From: Parascedosporium putredinis
Taxonomy: Eukaryota > Ascomycota > Sordariomycetes > Microascales > Microascaceae
Assembly (NCBI GenBank): GCA_949357655.1
Contig: CASHTG010000017.1
Coordinates: 372,001 to 436,000, forward strand
Length of the DNA stretch: 64,000 nucleotides
Direction of reading: 5' to 3'
Position 1 is the stretch's first letter. Each line of letters starts with the position of its first letter. A model generated the notes under the pieces. It was given only the letters and a program-made list of their open reading frames with translations, had not been told where the DNA came from and did not search any database. Position numbers and translations under genes: made by a program. This document shows positions 35,926 to 47,990 of this stretch, one piece after another.

Positions 35926-38133
35926 GGTGAAGATTGGAGGAGGAGATTCTGTTCTTGTTCACTTCCCACCGCCGCCGCCTCCCGTTCCTCTTGCGTTTCC
36001 TTGCGCCTTTTACTTGTCGGTCTTTTGTCACGCCGTCTAAACCCAGCTACCTCTTTCTTTTGTCTCTCCTCGGGTTAAAAGGGCAAGGTAAAGTAGGAAA
36101 TTCGAAAGGGAGAGAATGCAAATATGGAGAGGAAGAGGAAGGGACACGAAGAGAAGAACCGGGGTTTAGGATAGGTGATGGTGGATGGGAAGATGATTGC
36201 AGGGCGTTTCTCCCAGGCGAGAGGGACCACGATGGACATGCCATCACGTACACGGAGACTAGGATGATGACAGTACTAGGCGAATAACTCTCAGTAAGGC
36301 GATGAATAAAGCAAAGAGGTGGAATCAAACGAGAAAGAGATACAAGACATGGCCAGATCAGTCTCGAGAGCGGGGGCGAACACACTACGGTACCGGGAAA
36401 TAAGGTAGATCGATGGTGGTGCATATAAGACGCGATTGTACGACGTTTGCGGAGACAGGATGCCATTCTCGATCTTGGTCTAACATGTTAGACCCGAGGA
36501 TGCATCCATGGTGTCACCTCGTGTAACACTTTACGATGTAGACTCCCGCATCAAGACCCTCCTAAGCTTACCTCTACAATATTCTCTTCGGGAGGATCGG
36601 TTGAACATGAACTTTTGTGAAATAGGTCATTCCCCAAGAACCCTTGAATGGTAATCATGCCTTTTGTACCCCCTGGCGCTGGTTGTAAGAGGCCTAAAAT
36701 AGACCCTAGATGAATGCATCAATATAATGGATCCATGTATGAGCTACAAGCTATGGACCAGATCACTAGAACCGCGAGACAAACAGGATGGGAGAGCGTA
36801 GACGGAGTAGTAACAACGAGGCTCAGTCTGGGGCTCTCGCGGCCATTGCCTCGGGAGCCCACGAGAGGACACTCCTCCTCCCTTCTTTCGAGGACCGTCA
36901 TTGCCCGCCTTGTTCTACACTCGTTGGCCTTGCTACGGGTCGTATGTGCTCGCGTCACAGACTCTTCTCTTCTGTTCTTCTTTTTTCCTTTTCTTTTGAG
37001 ACAGATCCCTATTTCGCGCGAGACAAGAGGGTGAAATTTGCTGCAAGTCGGCAAACGACCGAGCGTGTCTCAGTCGTGGAACCCCAAAGCTTCTCACACA
37101 CTCATAGGGCTTAGCTACGGAACGCTTTTATATGGGGAGATAAGTCAAATAGCTCCTAGGCTCCCACAGTACCAATAGATGATGGCTTTCAGGGGAGATC
37201 GGCTCGGGCGCGAGGCTACACAACTTTCTTACATGCCAGGTCTTACTGTCTCAAATCGCACAGGAACAAGACAGATGACCCCTTCTGGACCTAATATATT
37301 GAGAAGGAAAAAAAGGTTTCTTGATCTTCTGATATGTTCCTATACAATTTTGATTAGAATGATTCTTCTTCTCGTGCTTCTTTTCCATTTTCTTCCGTTT
37401 TGCTTCATGTAACACCAATGAGCACTGCGCTCGTAAGCGTAAGAGATCCATGATACTATCACTCGATGCGCTGAATTACCCTAGTTTTTCCGTAGAGAGC
37501 GACATCACTGATGAGTTGATTGTCCGACAAAGACCCAAGCTTATTGATCCTTTGCTCCTTCTGTTCCTCTCCAGCTCTTAACCCTTGAGGTTCCTTGACT
37601 GTTCCTTCAAATGGGGTTCCAATTGCCCAAGCAATCCCCACGACCGAGGCAAGAGCAGGTGGGGGCCAGACAATGCCATCAATTATTACTACTATGGATG
37701 GATCAATCGTCCATGGCGTGGCAAGCCGATCAGTTCTATCATTGATCTCGGTGGGTTTCGTTCCCTTGAAAACGATACTTCACCAGGCAATTGAACATTT
37801 GCACCAAAGTTGGGTTAGAATATCGAACTGACTTCCGCCAGTGCTTTGGATGGGTCTCTCGGTGTCCATCAAACTAACTACCTTTTCATCAGGCGCTGGT
37901 TAAATCTCCCCTAATGAATTGACATTGCAGAAGTCCCCCGCTATTCCGTAACCCACGCGCCTGCATCCCCACATTTCCCTAGCAGCCTCTGGTGCATGTG
38001 CCTTCGAACGTAATCAATAATATCTCGTCGCAAGGGTTGAATTGTATCACCAGCAAGTTATTCTGTGCTCCTTGGTCCCCGCCCCTTCTTCCCCGGCTCG
38101 GCGACGCAGGCTGTAGCGTCCCGTCCAGGCAGT
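35926..38133. other. Intergenic between glycosyltransferase and ALDH genes
   Basis: A 2.2-kb head-to-head spacer serving as promoter space for both divergent genes. No further gene recognised; the open frames are short and of ordinary composition. GA-rich sequence at 36090-36160 would be a CT-rich leader on the minus strand, upstream of the glycosyltransferase. Confidence 0.5.
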
Positions 38134-39905
38134 ATGTTGCGCTCACTCTGGCTCGGCTCTCCCCATCTACCAAAAGCAGCGTCCCGGACGCCGCGGTACC
38201 GGAGCCTCCCATTCAGCTCCAGGACTGCTGCTCGGCCGTTGTCGTCGTCGTCATCTTCGCCAGGTGGCCTAGCCCCGACTGCGTTGGAGGTTCCAATCAC
38301 TGCGCCCAACGGCCGTGAGTGGAAACAGCCCGTTGGCCTATTCATTAACAATGACTTTGTAGCGAGTAGCGGCGGCCAGAAAATCCCATCTATAAATCCT
38401 ACGTAGGTCGTTGTCGCCTTCACCCCGCGGCCCACGCCCGGGCGCCCGGGCCCCATAATCGTCCCCATCTTCCCCCTTGTCTTTTCTCTCTCCAGGATAT
38501 ACCTAGAGCCCCCAGGCTAATACCCCATCCAGAACAGAGCAAGAAATTTGCTCCGTCTGCTCGGCAAACTCTCAAGACGTCCACAAAGCCGTCTCTTCAG
38601 CCCGAGAAGCCCTCAAGGCCCCGTCCTGGAGCCGGCTCTCCGGGAGTGATCGCGGCGCCCTCCTCTACAGGTTAGCGGACCTTGTCGAGAAGAACGCCGA
38701 GACCATCGCCACCATCGAGTCCCTCGATAGCGGCAAGCCCTACTCCGCCTCCCTGGGGACCGACGTGCCGCTTTTCCTCCAGGTCATGCGCTACTATGCC
38801 GGCTTCGCCGACAAGAACTTTGGCCGCGTCATCGATGTCGGCCCGGACAAGATGGCCTACACCGTCCACGAGCCCATCGGCGTCTGCGGGCAGATCGTGC
38901 CGTGGAACTACCCGCTCGCCATGGCTGGGTGGAAGCTCGCACCCGCGCTGGCTTGCGGTAACACTACGGTGTTGAAACCGTCAGAGCTGACGCCGCTGTC
39001 GGTCCTTTTCGTCGCCAACTTGGTCCGCGAGGCCGGTTTCCCACCCGGCGTTGTCAACATCCTCAATGGCTACGGCCGTGACACAGGTGCCGCTCTGGTC
39101 AACCATCCGGGAGTCGACAAGATCGCCTTCACTGGCAGCACGGCTACGGGCAAAGAGATTATGCGCCTGGCTTCCAAGACGTTGAAAAACATCACGCTCG
39201 AGACGGGTGGAAAGTCGCCTCTCATTGTGTTTGAGGACGCTAATGTCGCCCAGGCCGCGAAGCACGCCCACCTCGGCATCATGTCGAACTCGGGCCAGAT
39301 CTGCACCGCCAACTCGAGGCTCCTGGTGCATGAGACCCTTGTTGATGAATTTGTCAACGCGTTCGCTAGCCTCGTAAAAACGTTTCTGTGATTGGCGACC
39401 CCTTCGAGACGGCCACGTTTCAGGGTCCCCAGGTCTCGCGGGACCAGTACGACCGCATCCTAAACTACGTCCAGCTCGGCGTCGACGAAGGCGCCAGGCT
39501 CGTGTTGGGCGGCCGACCCGCCACGGTGCCCTCTGGAAAAGGCTACTATATCGAGCCCACACTCTTCGCCGACGTCAAGCCAAACATGAAAATCTTCCAA
39601 GAGGAAATCTTTGGGCCCTGTGCCGTCATCGTGCCCTTTTCCACAGACGAAGAGGCGGTAGCTCTGGCCAACGATTCCGCCTACGGACTCGGAGCCATGC
39701 TCTTCACCAAAGATCTTTCGCGGGCACATAGAATGGCTCGGGCGGTCGAAGCTGGCATGGTATTCATCAACAGCACAGATGACTCCGACGCCAGAACCCC
39801 TTTGGCGGCGTGAAGCAGTCTGGTATCGGGCGGGAGCTTGGGGAGGCTGGATTAACAGCGTATTGTAACATCAAAACAGTCCATGTAAACCTGACGAATG
39901 AATAA
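38134..39905 (+). CDS. Aldehyde dehydrogenase, probably mitochondrial
   Basis: About 547 residues; NAD(P)-dependent oxidation of an aldehyde to an acid. The start [16 protein letters not shown] (ATG 38134) begins a Ser/Arg-rich presequence without acidic residues (about 45 residues), typical of mitochondrial import. Family marks in order: [38 protein letters not shown], the catalytic Glu (about 312) in LETGGKSP, the nucleophile Cys (about 346) in [23 protein letters not shown] and [15 protein letters not shown]. One intron, 38403-38532, splits a Thr codon (INPT/T). Two breaks, each one base lost: the A run near 39378 (VKNVSVIGD) and the C run near 39802 (DARTPFGG). With both repaired the length is exactly 548 codons. 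The stop TAA overlaps an AATAAA at 39901. The ALDH1/2 or betaine-aldehyde type fits; the substrate cannot be told. Confidence 0.92.
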
Positions 39906-39906
39906 A
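39901..39906 (+). terminator. AATAAA poly(A) signal overlapping the ALDH stop
   Basis: AATAAA in which TAA (39903-39905) is the ALDH stop codon. If used, the 3' UTR would be very short; a downstream site is equally possible. Confidence 0.35.
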
Positions 39907-40675
39907 GAGGCCTGTGTTTTCATCATAGTTCCCCCTTTCCTGGCCTCTCGTTGTCTGCCTGCCTGCATGATATATGCGAGGTGAATAGCGCTACACGAAT
40001 ACTCAAATACCCCCGTTGACTCTTGTCCAAAACAATGAAAGAAAAAAAGAAAAAAGGTAGATCCAGGATCCTAGCGTCCGATCATCCACTGCTCTCATGA
40101 GTGAACTGGATTTGCAATGCAAGTAGATCAAACTGCGGCACGAGCTTGTTCGTGGAGATGTGGAGTTGGACCCTTGGGAGAAGAGCTAAGCAGCTGTGAT
40201 CAGCTGTCAGACATACCACCCGCCATTTCAGCCAATCACAGACCACAATCCGGGGAAGCTTGCCTGGCTGCAGGTTGCAAGCTCCTGCAGATTTTTGGGA
40301 AAAGGTGCCAGTCTGGCTTGATGATTTCTATTCGTCATATGACGACGAGGCCGCCCAACCTCACTAACCTCGTTTTGCTCTCGCTGCCATCAGACGACGT
40401 CACACATTTCCCTCTCTGCCCCCGCCAGTGACCTATCTTCAAGCCACTATTTCCAATATCTATCTGCCTGGTTCTTTAATTTCATCTCTCTAGCTTGGCA
40501 CACTTATATTGAAATGCGCATCTCGAACATATAACCCTACCAAGTGCGAACCGAGCCCACGGCAACGAAATCAAGAGCTCTTCTTTGAAATATATTCCTC
40601 AATCATCAATCTTGACCTCGAAAACAGGGCACTGCACCCTCCCTCTTTTCCTTCGTCCCGACAGCGTCCGGCACC
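39907..40675. other. Intergenic between ALDH and SEC12
   Basis: Holds the ALDH 3' region and the SEC12 promoter. The last 250 bases are rich in CT and CTCTC motifs, consistent with a SEC12 leader. No gene seen. Confidence 0.5.
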
Positions 40676-42610
40676 ATGGCGCCCCGCGACTTTCCCAGCG
40701 CAAAGCTGACGCTTTCCTACCCCCTCTACGCTTGCGATTTCGACCCTCAAGATCCCACGAGGTTGGTCGTAGGTGGTGGAGGTGGTCCTGGCCGGAGCGG
40801 AGTTGGCAACAAAATTGTACGTTAAAAAAACCCCCGAGATATTGGCCCTTCCTATCCTTTTACTGCGGCATGGGTTGCCCCCAGCTAGTATCCCCTCGAA
40901 GAAGAGCGGGCTTGGAAACACGCTTGCAGGCCGATCTGGCTAACCTCTCCGTACCCCGGCATTCTTATAGACCGTCATCGACGCCAACGACCAGTCCGAA
41001 CTCGCCGTCACCGGCGAGGCTGACCTCAGCCGTGATGAAGATTCCGTATCGTGCCTGGCCGTCGGGCCCCGCAAAGGCAAATCCGTCCTCGTCTACGCCG
41101 GTATCAACTCGAGCCCTGCCGAGATCCAAAGGGCAAGAACGAGCATCTCCGGACCTTTGCCGTAGAAAGCACAAAAACCCGCACCGCCGGCTCCGCGGTC
41201 CCCTCCACCAACGTCGCCGAGGTCTCCAGGGTCGGGCTCTTCTCAGCCACGCACCCCGAGGAGTACCAGCGCGTCGTCCGCTTGGGCGCGCCCTCGTCCT
41301 CCGGCGTCCAGCTCGGCGCCGCCGCGTCGGGCCTGGGAAAGGAATTCGAGATTGCCCTCTTCGAAGTCTCGCCGAGCGGGTCAGCGGTGCCAAAGAGCAA
41401 GGGCAAGCTCGAGCTTACCAGGCAGGCTGACGACATTGACGTCATCCAGACGGGCGAGGATACCTACCAGGTTGCCTACTGCCACGAGTATGATATCTAC
41501 ACCGTGGATGTGGTCAAGGGTGTGGGTGCCGACCCTAGGCTTGTATTCACGACGCCCCACAACCATGGTACCGGCGCTCCGCGCCCGCAGTTCCGCTCCA
41601 TCAGGTACCTTACTTCCGACTTCATCCTGGCCGCCGCAAATATGCCCAAGAGGACGGGCGTGGTTCTCCAGGGCATCAGGCTGCCCACCAAGGTTGGCGA
41701 TAACGGGCGAGTAGCTATCACGACAAAGCTACCGAAGAGCGTGGCCCAGGCCACTGCCCTCGCCGTTCGGAATCTCACGCCGCCCACCACCCCAGGCGCA
41801 CAAGTCGGCAACGTTCAGTTCCTGATTGCCGTCGCCGGCCACGATTCGTCTATATCGCTGTACACTCTCGAGCACAAGTTCATCGAAACCATCTCGGTCC
41901 TTGTCGACCTCTTCCCCCTCCAGACTCTCAAGGAGACGCACCCCCTCCAGGTTACCGGCCTCGCCTTCTCGACGTATGCGGCCCTCAAGTCAGGCACCAC
42001 CCGGCCGCAGGTGGTCAAGCTCGCTAGCATCTCTATGGCGAACACCGTCGTCGTCCACGCCATCCCCTCAAGAAATTCATTGACAAGTCCACTCCCGTTC
42101 GCCGCAATGGCCCTCGTCGCCCCACCCGTTACGTTGTAGCCGCCAAGTCTACGAACCCGGCGAACAGGGCCGTCCTCATCTCCTTGTCCATCGTTATCCT
42201 GATTCTGGCCGTCATCGCCCAGGGCGTGCTCGAGCTCGGGGGCTCGAGCCCCTATCCTTGGCACCGCCAAGTACTTCAACCCCTATGGAACCCTCCGTGC
42301 CCCCACGACGACTTCATCAACAGGGTCTTGGGCGGACTTCCACGCGCCACCCAGCAGCTCGTCCTCCGCGAGGAAACTGTCCTGACGGGCGACAAGGCGG
42401 AGGATCCCCCAGATCCAGGTCGGTGTCGACTACGACGCCTCCGAGGGCGAGGCGCTCTCGTGGGAGCAGCTCACGACGAAGCAGAAGAAGCTGTGGAAGG
42501 AGAAGCTCAGGCAGCAGGGCTACTGGGCCGAGAAGATGGGCGAGGATGTTTTCAAGGGCGTCTTGTTTGGCCAGATTGCCGGTGCTGTCGGCCAGGCTCT
42601 CGGCGGCTAG
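40676..42610 (+). CDS. SEC12: SEC12, guanine nucleotide exchange factor for SAR1
   Basis: About 593 residues. SEC12 is the ER membrane protein that loads GTP onto SAR1 and so starts COPII vesicle formation (established). Start MAPRDFPSAKLTLSYPLYA (ATG 40676), then the first propeller blade with RLVVGGGGGPGRSGVGNKI, the Gly-rich Asn-Lys loop characteristic of the family. Later blades include GKNEHLRTF, LTRQADDIDVIQ and VAVAGHDSSISLY-like sequence. One transmembrane segment follows (LISLSIVILILAVIAQGVLE, about residues 446-470), and a lumenal tail ends GVLFGQIAGAVGQALGG (stop 42608-42610). One intron, 40817-40970 (GTACGT to ATAG). Frame breaks near 41120 (before GKNEHLR) and 42068 (C run, AIPLKKF), with further breaks at 42250-42420 where the tail cannot be read with certainty. 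Confidence 0.9.
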
Positions 42611-44096
42611 GGCGGGTCAGCTGTGGTGGTGGTTTGGTGTGGTTCCTCAAATGTGTATTATGGCGGTTCTCTTCATGTCCTCCCCTCAACATTCCGTGTC
42701 GTTTATCTAGGCGTCTCGGGCATGGCCTTTTCAACGTTGTTTTTTTCATCATCCTCCTCTTTCCCCTTCTCTCTTCCTTGAATTGCACTGTACCTTGATT
42801 ACCTCTCCCTTCTCCTTTGCTTTCCGTCTTCTAGCCAACGTCTGTCTAGCCCTCGTTGTTCAAGGCAGCACAGATCCCGTGAAGGGATCATGGGAAAAAA
42901 GGGGTGAAAATGAGGACCACTCTAGAAAGCATGGATCAATTAATCGAATCAAATGGCGTGGAGTGCCCCCGATCATGGGAGTCTCGGGCGGGGGCACAGG
43001 GGCGGTGGCATGGATCTATGTGTATTTGATAAAACTTGGTTTGGAGGCCAACCAAAACCCACTTTGATGTAGTTCCTAGTCTTTCCCTTCTTGATGGATA
43101 TGATACAACTTGGCACACTATATATATAACGTTAATGGTCACCCACGTTGCCCCCTTTCAATATCTCCCCCTCCTTGCAGCCAACTATTGTAGCCGCAAA
43201 GAAGCTGCTCTGATGGTTTGACGACCCCGAGCACCAAAAGAACAGGATATCAAGAGAACAGTGCTAAATAAAAGCTTGAAGTCGACGCGATTCGGTAAAG
43301 TCCCGGCATCGTCGCTAGAAATACGTGTTCAGAGGAGGATGATGATACATCCAACATCTGTTGCAAGCAGTACCGAGTACATGTTTAGCCATGGGTGAAA
43401 CATGTGTGGATCACGTCCGGTTTGACAAACGGGAGAAAAAGCAAGCTCTTTTGTTCATCGATCTATCAAGTCGCGAAAAACGGCAAAGGTTGAGATGTAA
43501 CCCAGTACAATAGATACACATGGACGCGAGAAAGGCGGGAAAAAAAGAAAATGTGCAAAAGAAAAAAGCCCCCAAAAGTATTTAGTAGAATCAATGTGAT
43601 CAAGAAGACATCCATGAAATGAGAAGGAAAAAAAAACTCCGCAGCACCCTCCAGCCCCCCAGACTTGCCCACAGCTTCATGAGAGATTATACAAACAGGG
43701 TGGTTGGTTGGTTGCATCCATTACAACATCCGTAGATCTATCGGATAACAGCCACACCTGGAAAAAGAAAAAGTCGAGGGACTTCAATTGCGAAAGACGC
43801 ATACCGGTTGTTTTTTGGCTGGCGTCCCTTCTTATGTGTTCGCGTGTGTAACTGTCTAGCAACGTGGTAGGTGGCCTTCCCACCGCGGTGCGACACACGT
43901 CCGACTGCGAAATGCCGTTTCGTTTCGGAAAAGACCCAGGCAAATCGCTTAGTTGTCCCATATCCAGTATGTAAAAGACGGAGGAGCTGGATGGGCCAGG
44001 CTGATGGTGGGGTTGGGGCAAAGTAGTTGGGTCCCCAAAGCAAACCATGGTCCCACCTCTTTACTCTTTTCCATCCCTTGACTAGGAACGGCATGT
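42611..44096. other. Convergent 3' region SEC12 / DUF5672 gene
   Basis: A 1.5-kb tail-to-tail spacer. No conserved reading frame or repeat; short T and A runs only. Confidence 0.5.
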
Positions 44097-45382
44097 TTAA
44101 AAGGCGGTTAGGCCAGGAGGAAGGACGGGGTACTCCACGCCGTTGATCACCTCGGTGCCGTAGGGGTAACTTGCCTCACCGGACTCGTCCCTCTTCCACG
44201 TGTTCTTGCAGTCGCCGGGGACGAACTTGGCAGCGTCCATGGCCAAGGTCATCTTGACCTCGGGGCAATATTTCCAGATGTGCTCCCTGGACTTGGGGTC
44301 ACCCCAGATGTGCTTGTGGAGGTAGGAGCCGGAGCCTCCAGTGTGATAGCCCAAAGGCTCATAGAAGCCCTCACGCCACCCATCAATGTCGGTGATGTAC
44401 TCACCAGCCTCGGCGGCCTTCAGGACGGATCCGTACTTTTGAATAGCCTCGGCTTCGTCGATGTGTACCTTCTCTCCGGTATACTGCTCGCCGGAGAACT
44501 TGAGAGAAACGGAGCCGTTGGCAACCATGGCGCCAGGGTGGTGGGAAACACGCTCGGCAAGCCAGACGTCCTCGGGATCGGAGTCTTCGACGCGTACCTG
44601 GTTCTTGAGGACGTCGATCATGGTGCTCACGCGGCGGAGGGAGAGACCGCCGTTGCCGCCCCAGGTGCTGCTGGGGTGCCAAGGGGCGCCAATCCAGTCG
44701 TATTCGAGGAAGTCGTTGATGGTGTACCTGGAATTGGCGCAAATGATGCTGTCGGTCTGGAAGACGAGGAGCCACTCGGCGGGTTGGAGGAGCGTCTCGT
44801 AGAGCCAAAGGTTGGTCAGAAAGCGGGAGATCATCTCCTGGCCACTGGTACTCATGTTGGCGGGGATATAGCTCAAGTCAAGCTTGCCCGCCTTGACCTG
44901 TTCTCGAATGGCCATCGACCTATTTATGTGTTCAACCGACTCGACGGAGCCCATGAAGCGGAACTTCCAATCAGGTGGGACTACGGCCATGAAGTGAAGC
45001 ATCAGAGGGGCTAGGATGGGGTTGGGTCGGTTCTCAATCAAAAGGGCGACCTTGGATTCATTGAATGGTGAGTGAGGGTAGTGGATCGATATCCTCGGCG
45101 CAGATGCGCTTTGCGAGGTGAGCGTGGTCACTAATAATCTGTCCGAGGAGAATTTCAAAGTTAGCCCAGCAACTCTATCTTGCGTCGCTCACTAATGTTG
45201 AGCTGTGAATCGGGGAATGCGGTCACGACTAACAGGACGGAAACGAAGCCTCCAACCACGCGCATCCGCCTGCTCGTGCGGTTCCATAGTGCCTGAGGGA
45301 GCGCGGCAAGCTTAGGCAGGAGCCTCTGGAAGGTTGAGGACGAATTAGACCCGAGAAGGGCGGCGGAAGACTCTGACGACAT
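44097..45382 (-). CDS. DUF5672 protein (putative glycosyltransferase-like), copy 1
   Basis: 407 residues, the only gene here without a frame break. ATG 45382; a type II anchor at residues 41-57 (VVGGFVSVLLVVTAFP) places the domain in the Golgi/ER lumen. The DUF5672 region has KVALLIENRPNPILAPLMLH, FMAVVPPDWKFRFMGS, LVFQTDSIICANS (an acidic Asp-Ser core where sugar transferases keep a DXD), WIGAPW, GNGGLSLRRVS and SDPEDVWLAERV. The family is uncharacterised but looks like a nucleotide-sugar transferase; that role is inference. One intron, 45131-45192 (62 nt, GTGAGC donor, GCTAAC branch site, TTAG acceptor), splits the codon between LNI and TTLTSQ. The exons sum to exactly 408 codons. A paralogue lies at 49975-51629 on the other strand. 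Confidence 0.9.
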
Positions 45383-45662
45383 GGTGGGCGGATGGAAAGT
45401 CGTCGGTTGTTGGCGAGGAATGTGAGGCTGCCTCCGCCAGTACGACTGGCAAAGATATCAGCTGTTCTCGGGGATGCTCGCAAAGGAACTCGGTGGATCA
45501 GGGAAAGGCTCGACCCAAGTAGAGAACAAGATGAACAACAGGAAATCCGATCCTAGAAAATAAGGAAAGGGAAAAGAAGGCCGTAAGCGAAGCGTTAGAA
45601 GATGGGCACAGTGGCAAATGGCCTCGTCTTTCTTGGCTGGCAAGAATAATTAGGTGGAGAAA

Positions 45663-46559
45663 ATGGACGCCCTGCTGCGAAAAGGTTGGAATAATGACTG
45701 CTCGCCCTCGAGGCCAGGAGAGAGGATTGTGGTTGGCACAAAAAGGCGAAGAAAGGTTCGAGGAAGTCCCAGTCGAATGTCGATGGGGCTCCTAGCAGGA
45801 AACGGCAGGCATTTCGGGGGTGGCGGTGATAGGGGAGGGAGGAAACGTTGGCTGATCGAAGAAAACGGATACCCTCTTTCCTTTTTCGTCAGACAGGCTA
45901 ATGCAAGTACCTCGGAACACAGATGTACGAAGTACACTATTGCCTCAGATGGTGACGAAGTGGCCCACGGGCACAAAGCAGGTGAAATTGTGAAGATCAG
46001 ATTGGCCCAGAGTGGAGATTTGGTTCAGGGAGGCAATTGGCGAGCCGCCGTTTGTGGACTTGTCCCTCGATGCACCTGTGGAGCGTGCGTTGCGCCTCCC
46101 TTCCAACGCGTTCCCGAACTCCCTCGCGCCCCTATTCTTCGAAAAATTGATGCGCAAGTGGATCAAAGGGACGGGCTATCGATCCCTGTCGCTGATCCTT
46201 ATCGATGGGGGACGGGCATTAGAAGTGGAAATGACGCCTTTGAAAAGTATTGGCCAGTTCCAGGCTTTGAAGTGAAACACCTTCTCCCCCACACCTTGGG
46301 CTGTCCCTTCGAGCTGACAAGTGAAAAGACAACTGAGAAAAGGTTGATTCTGCTCAAGACGGTGCGTTGCTGCGAATCAGAAACCGATATCAATCCAATG
46401 TCTTGGACTCGGAACACTTCGTCGCGTCAGAAATGCGATAGGGATCGGTACGGTTCAGCGACGTGGGCAGTGCAAACTGAATTGAACAGGCGCTTGAACG
46501 CATTCGAACGCATTCAGCGGTCTGCCGCTTTGTTCCTGGCATGTCCATCTTTAATTTGA
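45663..46559 (+). CDS. Unrecognised 298-codon open frame, doubtful gene
   Basis: Opens at ATG 45663 (MDALLRKGWNNDCSPSRPGE), stop after 46559, divergent from DUF5672 copy 1 with about 280 bp between starts. I recognise no domain. The sequence is basic, with scattered Cys (CGLVPRCTCGACVAPP) and no signal peptide or membrane segment. In a genome where nearly every true gene is broken by indels, an unbroken chance frame this long inside promoter space is possible, and its codon use is not clearly coding. Kept at low confidence. Confidence 0.15.
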   Translation: MDALLRKGWNNDCSPSRPGERIVVGTKRRRKVRGSPSRMSMGLLAGNGRHFGGGGDRGGRKRWLIEENGYPLSFFVRQANASTSEHRCTKYTIASDGDEVAHGHKAGEIVKIRLAQSGDLVQGGNWRAAVCGLVPRCTCGACVAPPFQRVPELPRAPILRKIDAQVDQRDGLSIPVADPYRWGTGIRSGNDAFEKYWPVPGFEVKHLLPHTLGCPFELTSEKTTEKRLILLKTVRCCESETDINPMSWTRNTSSRQKCDRDRYGSATWAVQTELNRRLNAFERIQRSAALFLACPSLI

Positions 46560-46809
46560 CATGCTGGCACTAATAATCGGCGTGCATCAAAAGCCAGTAC
46601 TGACCCTAGGAGAGCACATCAATAGATCAATTCCTTCTCGGCCCCGTCATCTCCTGCGCTCGATTAGCAAAGTGAATCCCTTTTTCACTCTTCAAATTCT
46701 GCCCCGTTTGTCGTACTATTCTGGCATTAAAGACGAGGTATGTGCTAATACTTCGTACTTGGCGGCCAACTCAACCTGGCATGAGCCTTCTTCTGGCCTC
46801 GGCTCTCTA

Positions 46810-46820
<11 letters not shown>

Positions 46821-46840
<20 letters not shown>
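46821..46840 (+). repeat. T20 homopolymer
   Basis: Twenty consecutive T residues, preceded by a shorter T run. Its length is unreliable given the homopolymer errors seen in this window. Confidence 0.8.
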
Positions 46841-47961
46841 CCCTTTCTTTTTCTGTCCTCTTTTGTTTCCCTTCTTTTTGACCCCCAGTCTCCAGCCCTC
46901 CACGCGAGTTGGGCGGGCCATTCATGGTTACACTGTATTAAAGGATGGATTTCGTATTGAGAGCCCACGAGCGACATGGATGTTGCGCACCAGCGCTTGG
47001 GTGGCACAAATTTTGGTGGTAGCTATGTCGTATCCCTCGTCCGTACAATGTAATGTAACCAAGTGTTCAAGAACTCGGGTCCATTGAGACAGCAGATGCT
47101 GTTCCAGGTACGAAGGGAGAATGTTTCCGTGAAATCTCATGAATTTTTGAGAGTTCTTCACGAGATGACTATTCCCAGGTCGGTTTTCTTGTCATATCAC
47201 CTCTTTAATCCCTCGGTACTCTTATGTTTCTTCTAGTAGGGGTTTCTTTTTCTTTCCTTTTTTCCTCCTTTTTTTTTCTTTTTCTTTTCCTTTTTCTTTT
47301 TTTCGTTTCTCTCCTACCCCTGGCTAATGGCTAGCTCACGATCTCTGCTTGATAGGGCGGCAGGGGTCAGGGCTGTCGGTACAGACTTGACGGGTCTGTC
47401 CCGAAAGGGATGAAGTTGATACAGATTGGGACACATCTCAAGTCTCTTTCTGCCACGAGCGGAATAATGGCTGGCCCTTCTTCCACTCTGCACATCACCT
47501 CGTCTCTTCGTGCTGTCGCACTTTGTGGTATCGAGGGTGGTAATTTAGGGAGAAGGAAACATGAGGAAGGAGCACTGGAAAGCCAGGAGGCGAAGGGAAA
47601 AGTGGGGGAAGGTGCGAGAGTGTCAGCGAAACAGAATCCAGGGCCAATTTGACTCTCCGTCAGGACAAGATCCAATCCCCATCAACCCTCACTTCCCTAA
47701 TTCTAGGTTGGTCATTGTAATTGATCAACACCGCAGCCAGGAGCCTTCTTTTCTCCTTCATGAGGAACACAAGAACCGTTGCCGAGAAGTTGGGGGATCA
47801 ATTTATTGATCAGTCCCGGGTGCCGGGACGAGGCTTAGGCCCTTACCCAGAACCTGGTTCGCCCACCCACGATAGCTCGGTAAGGATGGCTCTATTCGAA
47901 ACAACCCACGCCGAAACCGTACAAATTCAGAATTTCAACAGCAAGACCATTATAGCCAACG

Positions 47962-47990
47962 GGCGGGGAGGGCGGGGAGGGGCGGGAAGA
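47962..47990 (+). repeat. G-rich block, possible G-quadruplex
   Basis: Runs of three or four G separated by single C or A (GGGCGGGGAGGGCGGGG-type). Four or more G-tracts lie within 30 bases, which fits a canonical quadruplex pattern. No gene contact within 2 kb. Confidence 0.6.

Noticed and set aside
44280..45014. 244-codon open frame on the + strand
   Set aside because: Antisense shadow of DUF5672 copy 1, which carries the conserved motifs.
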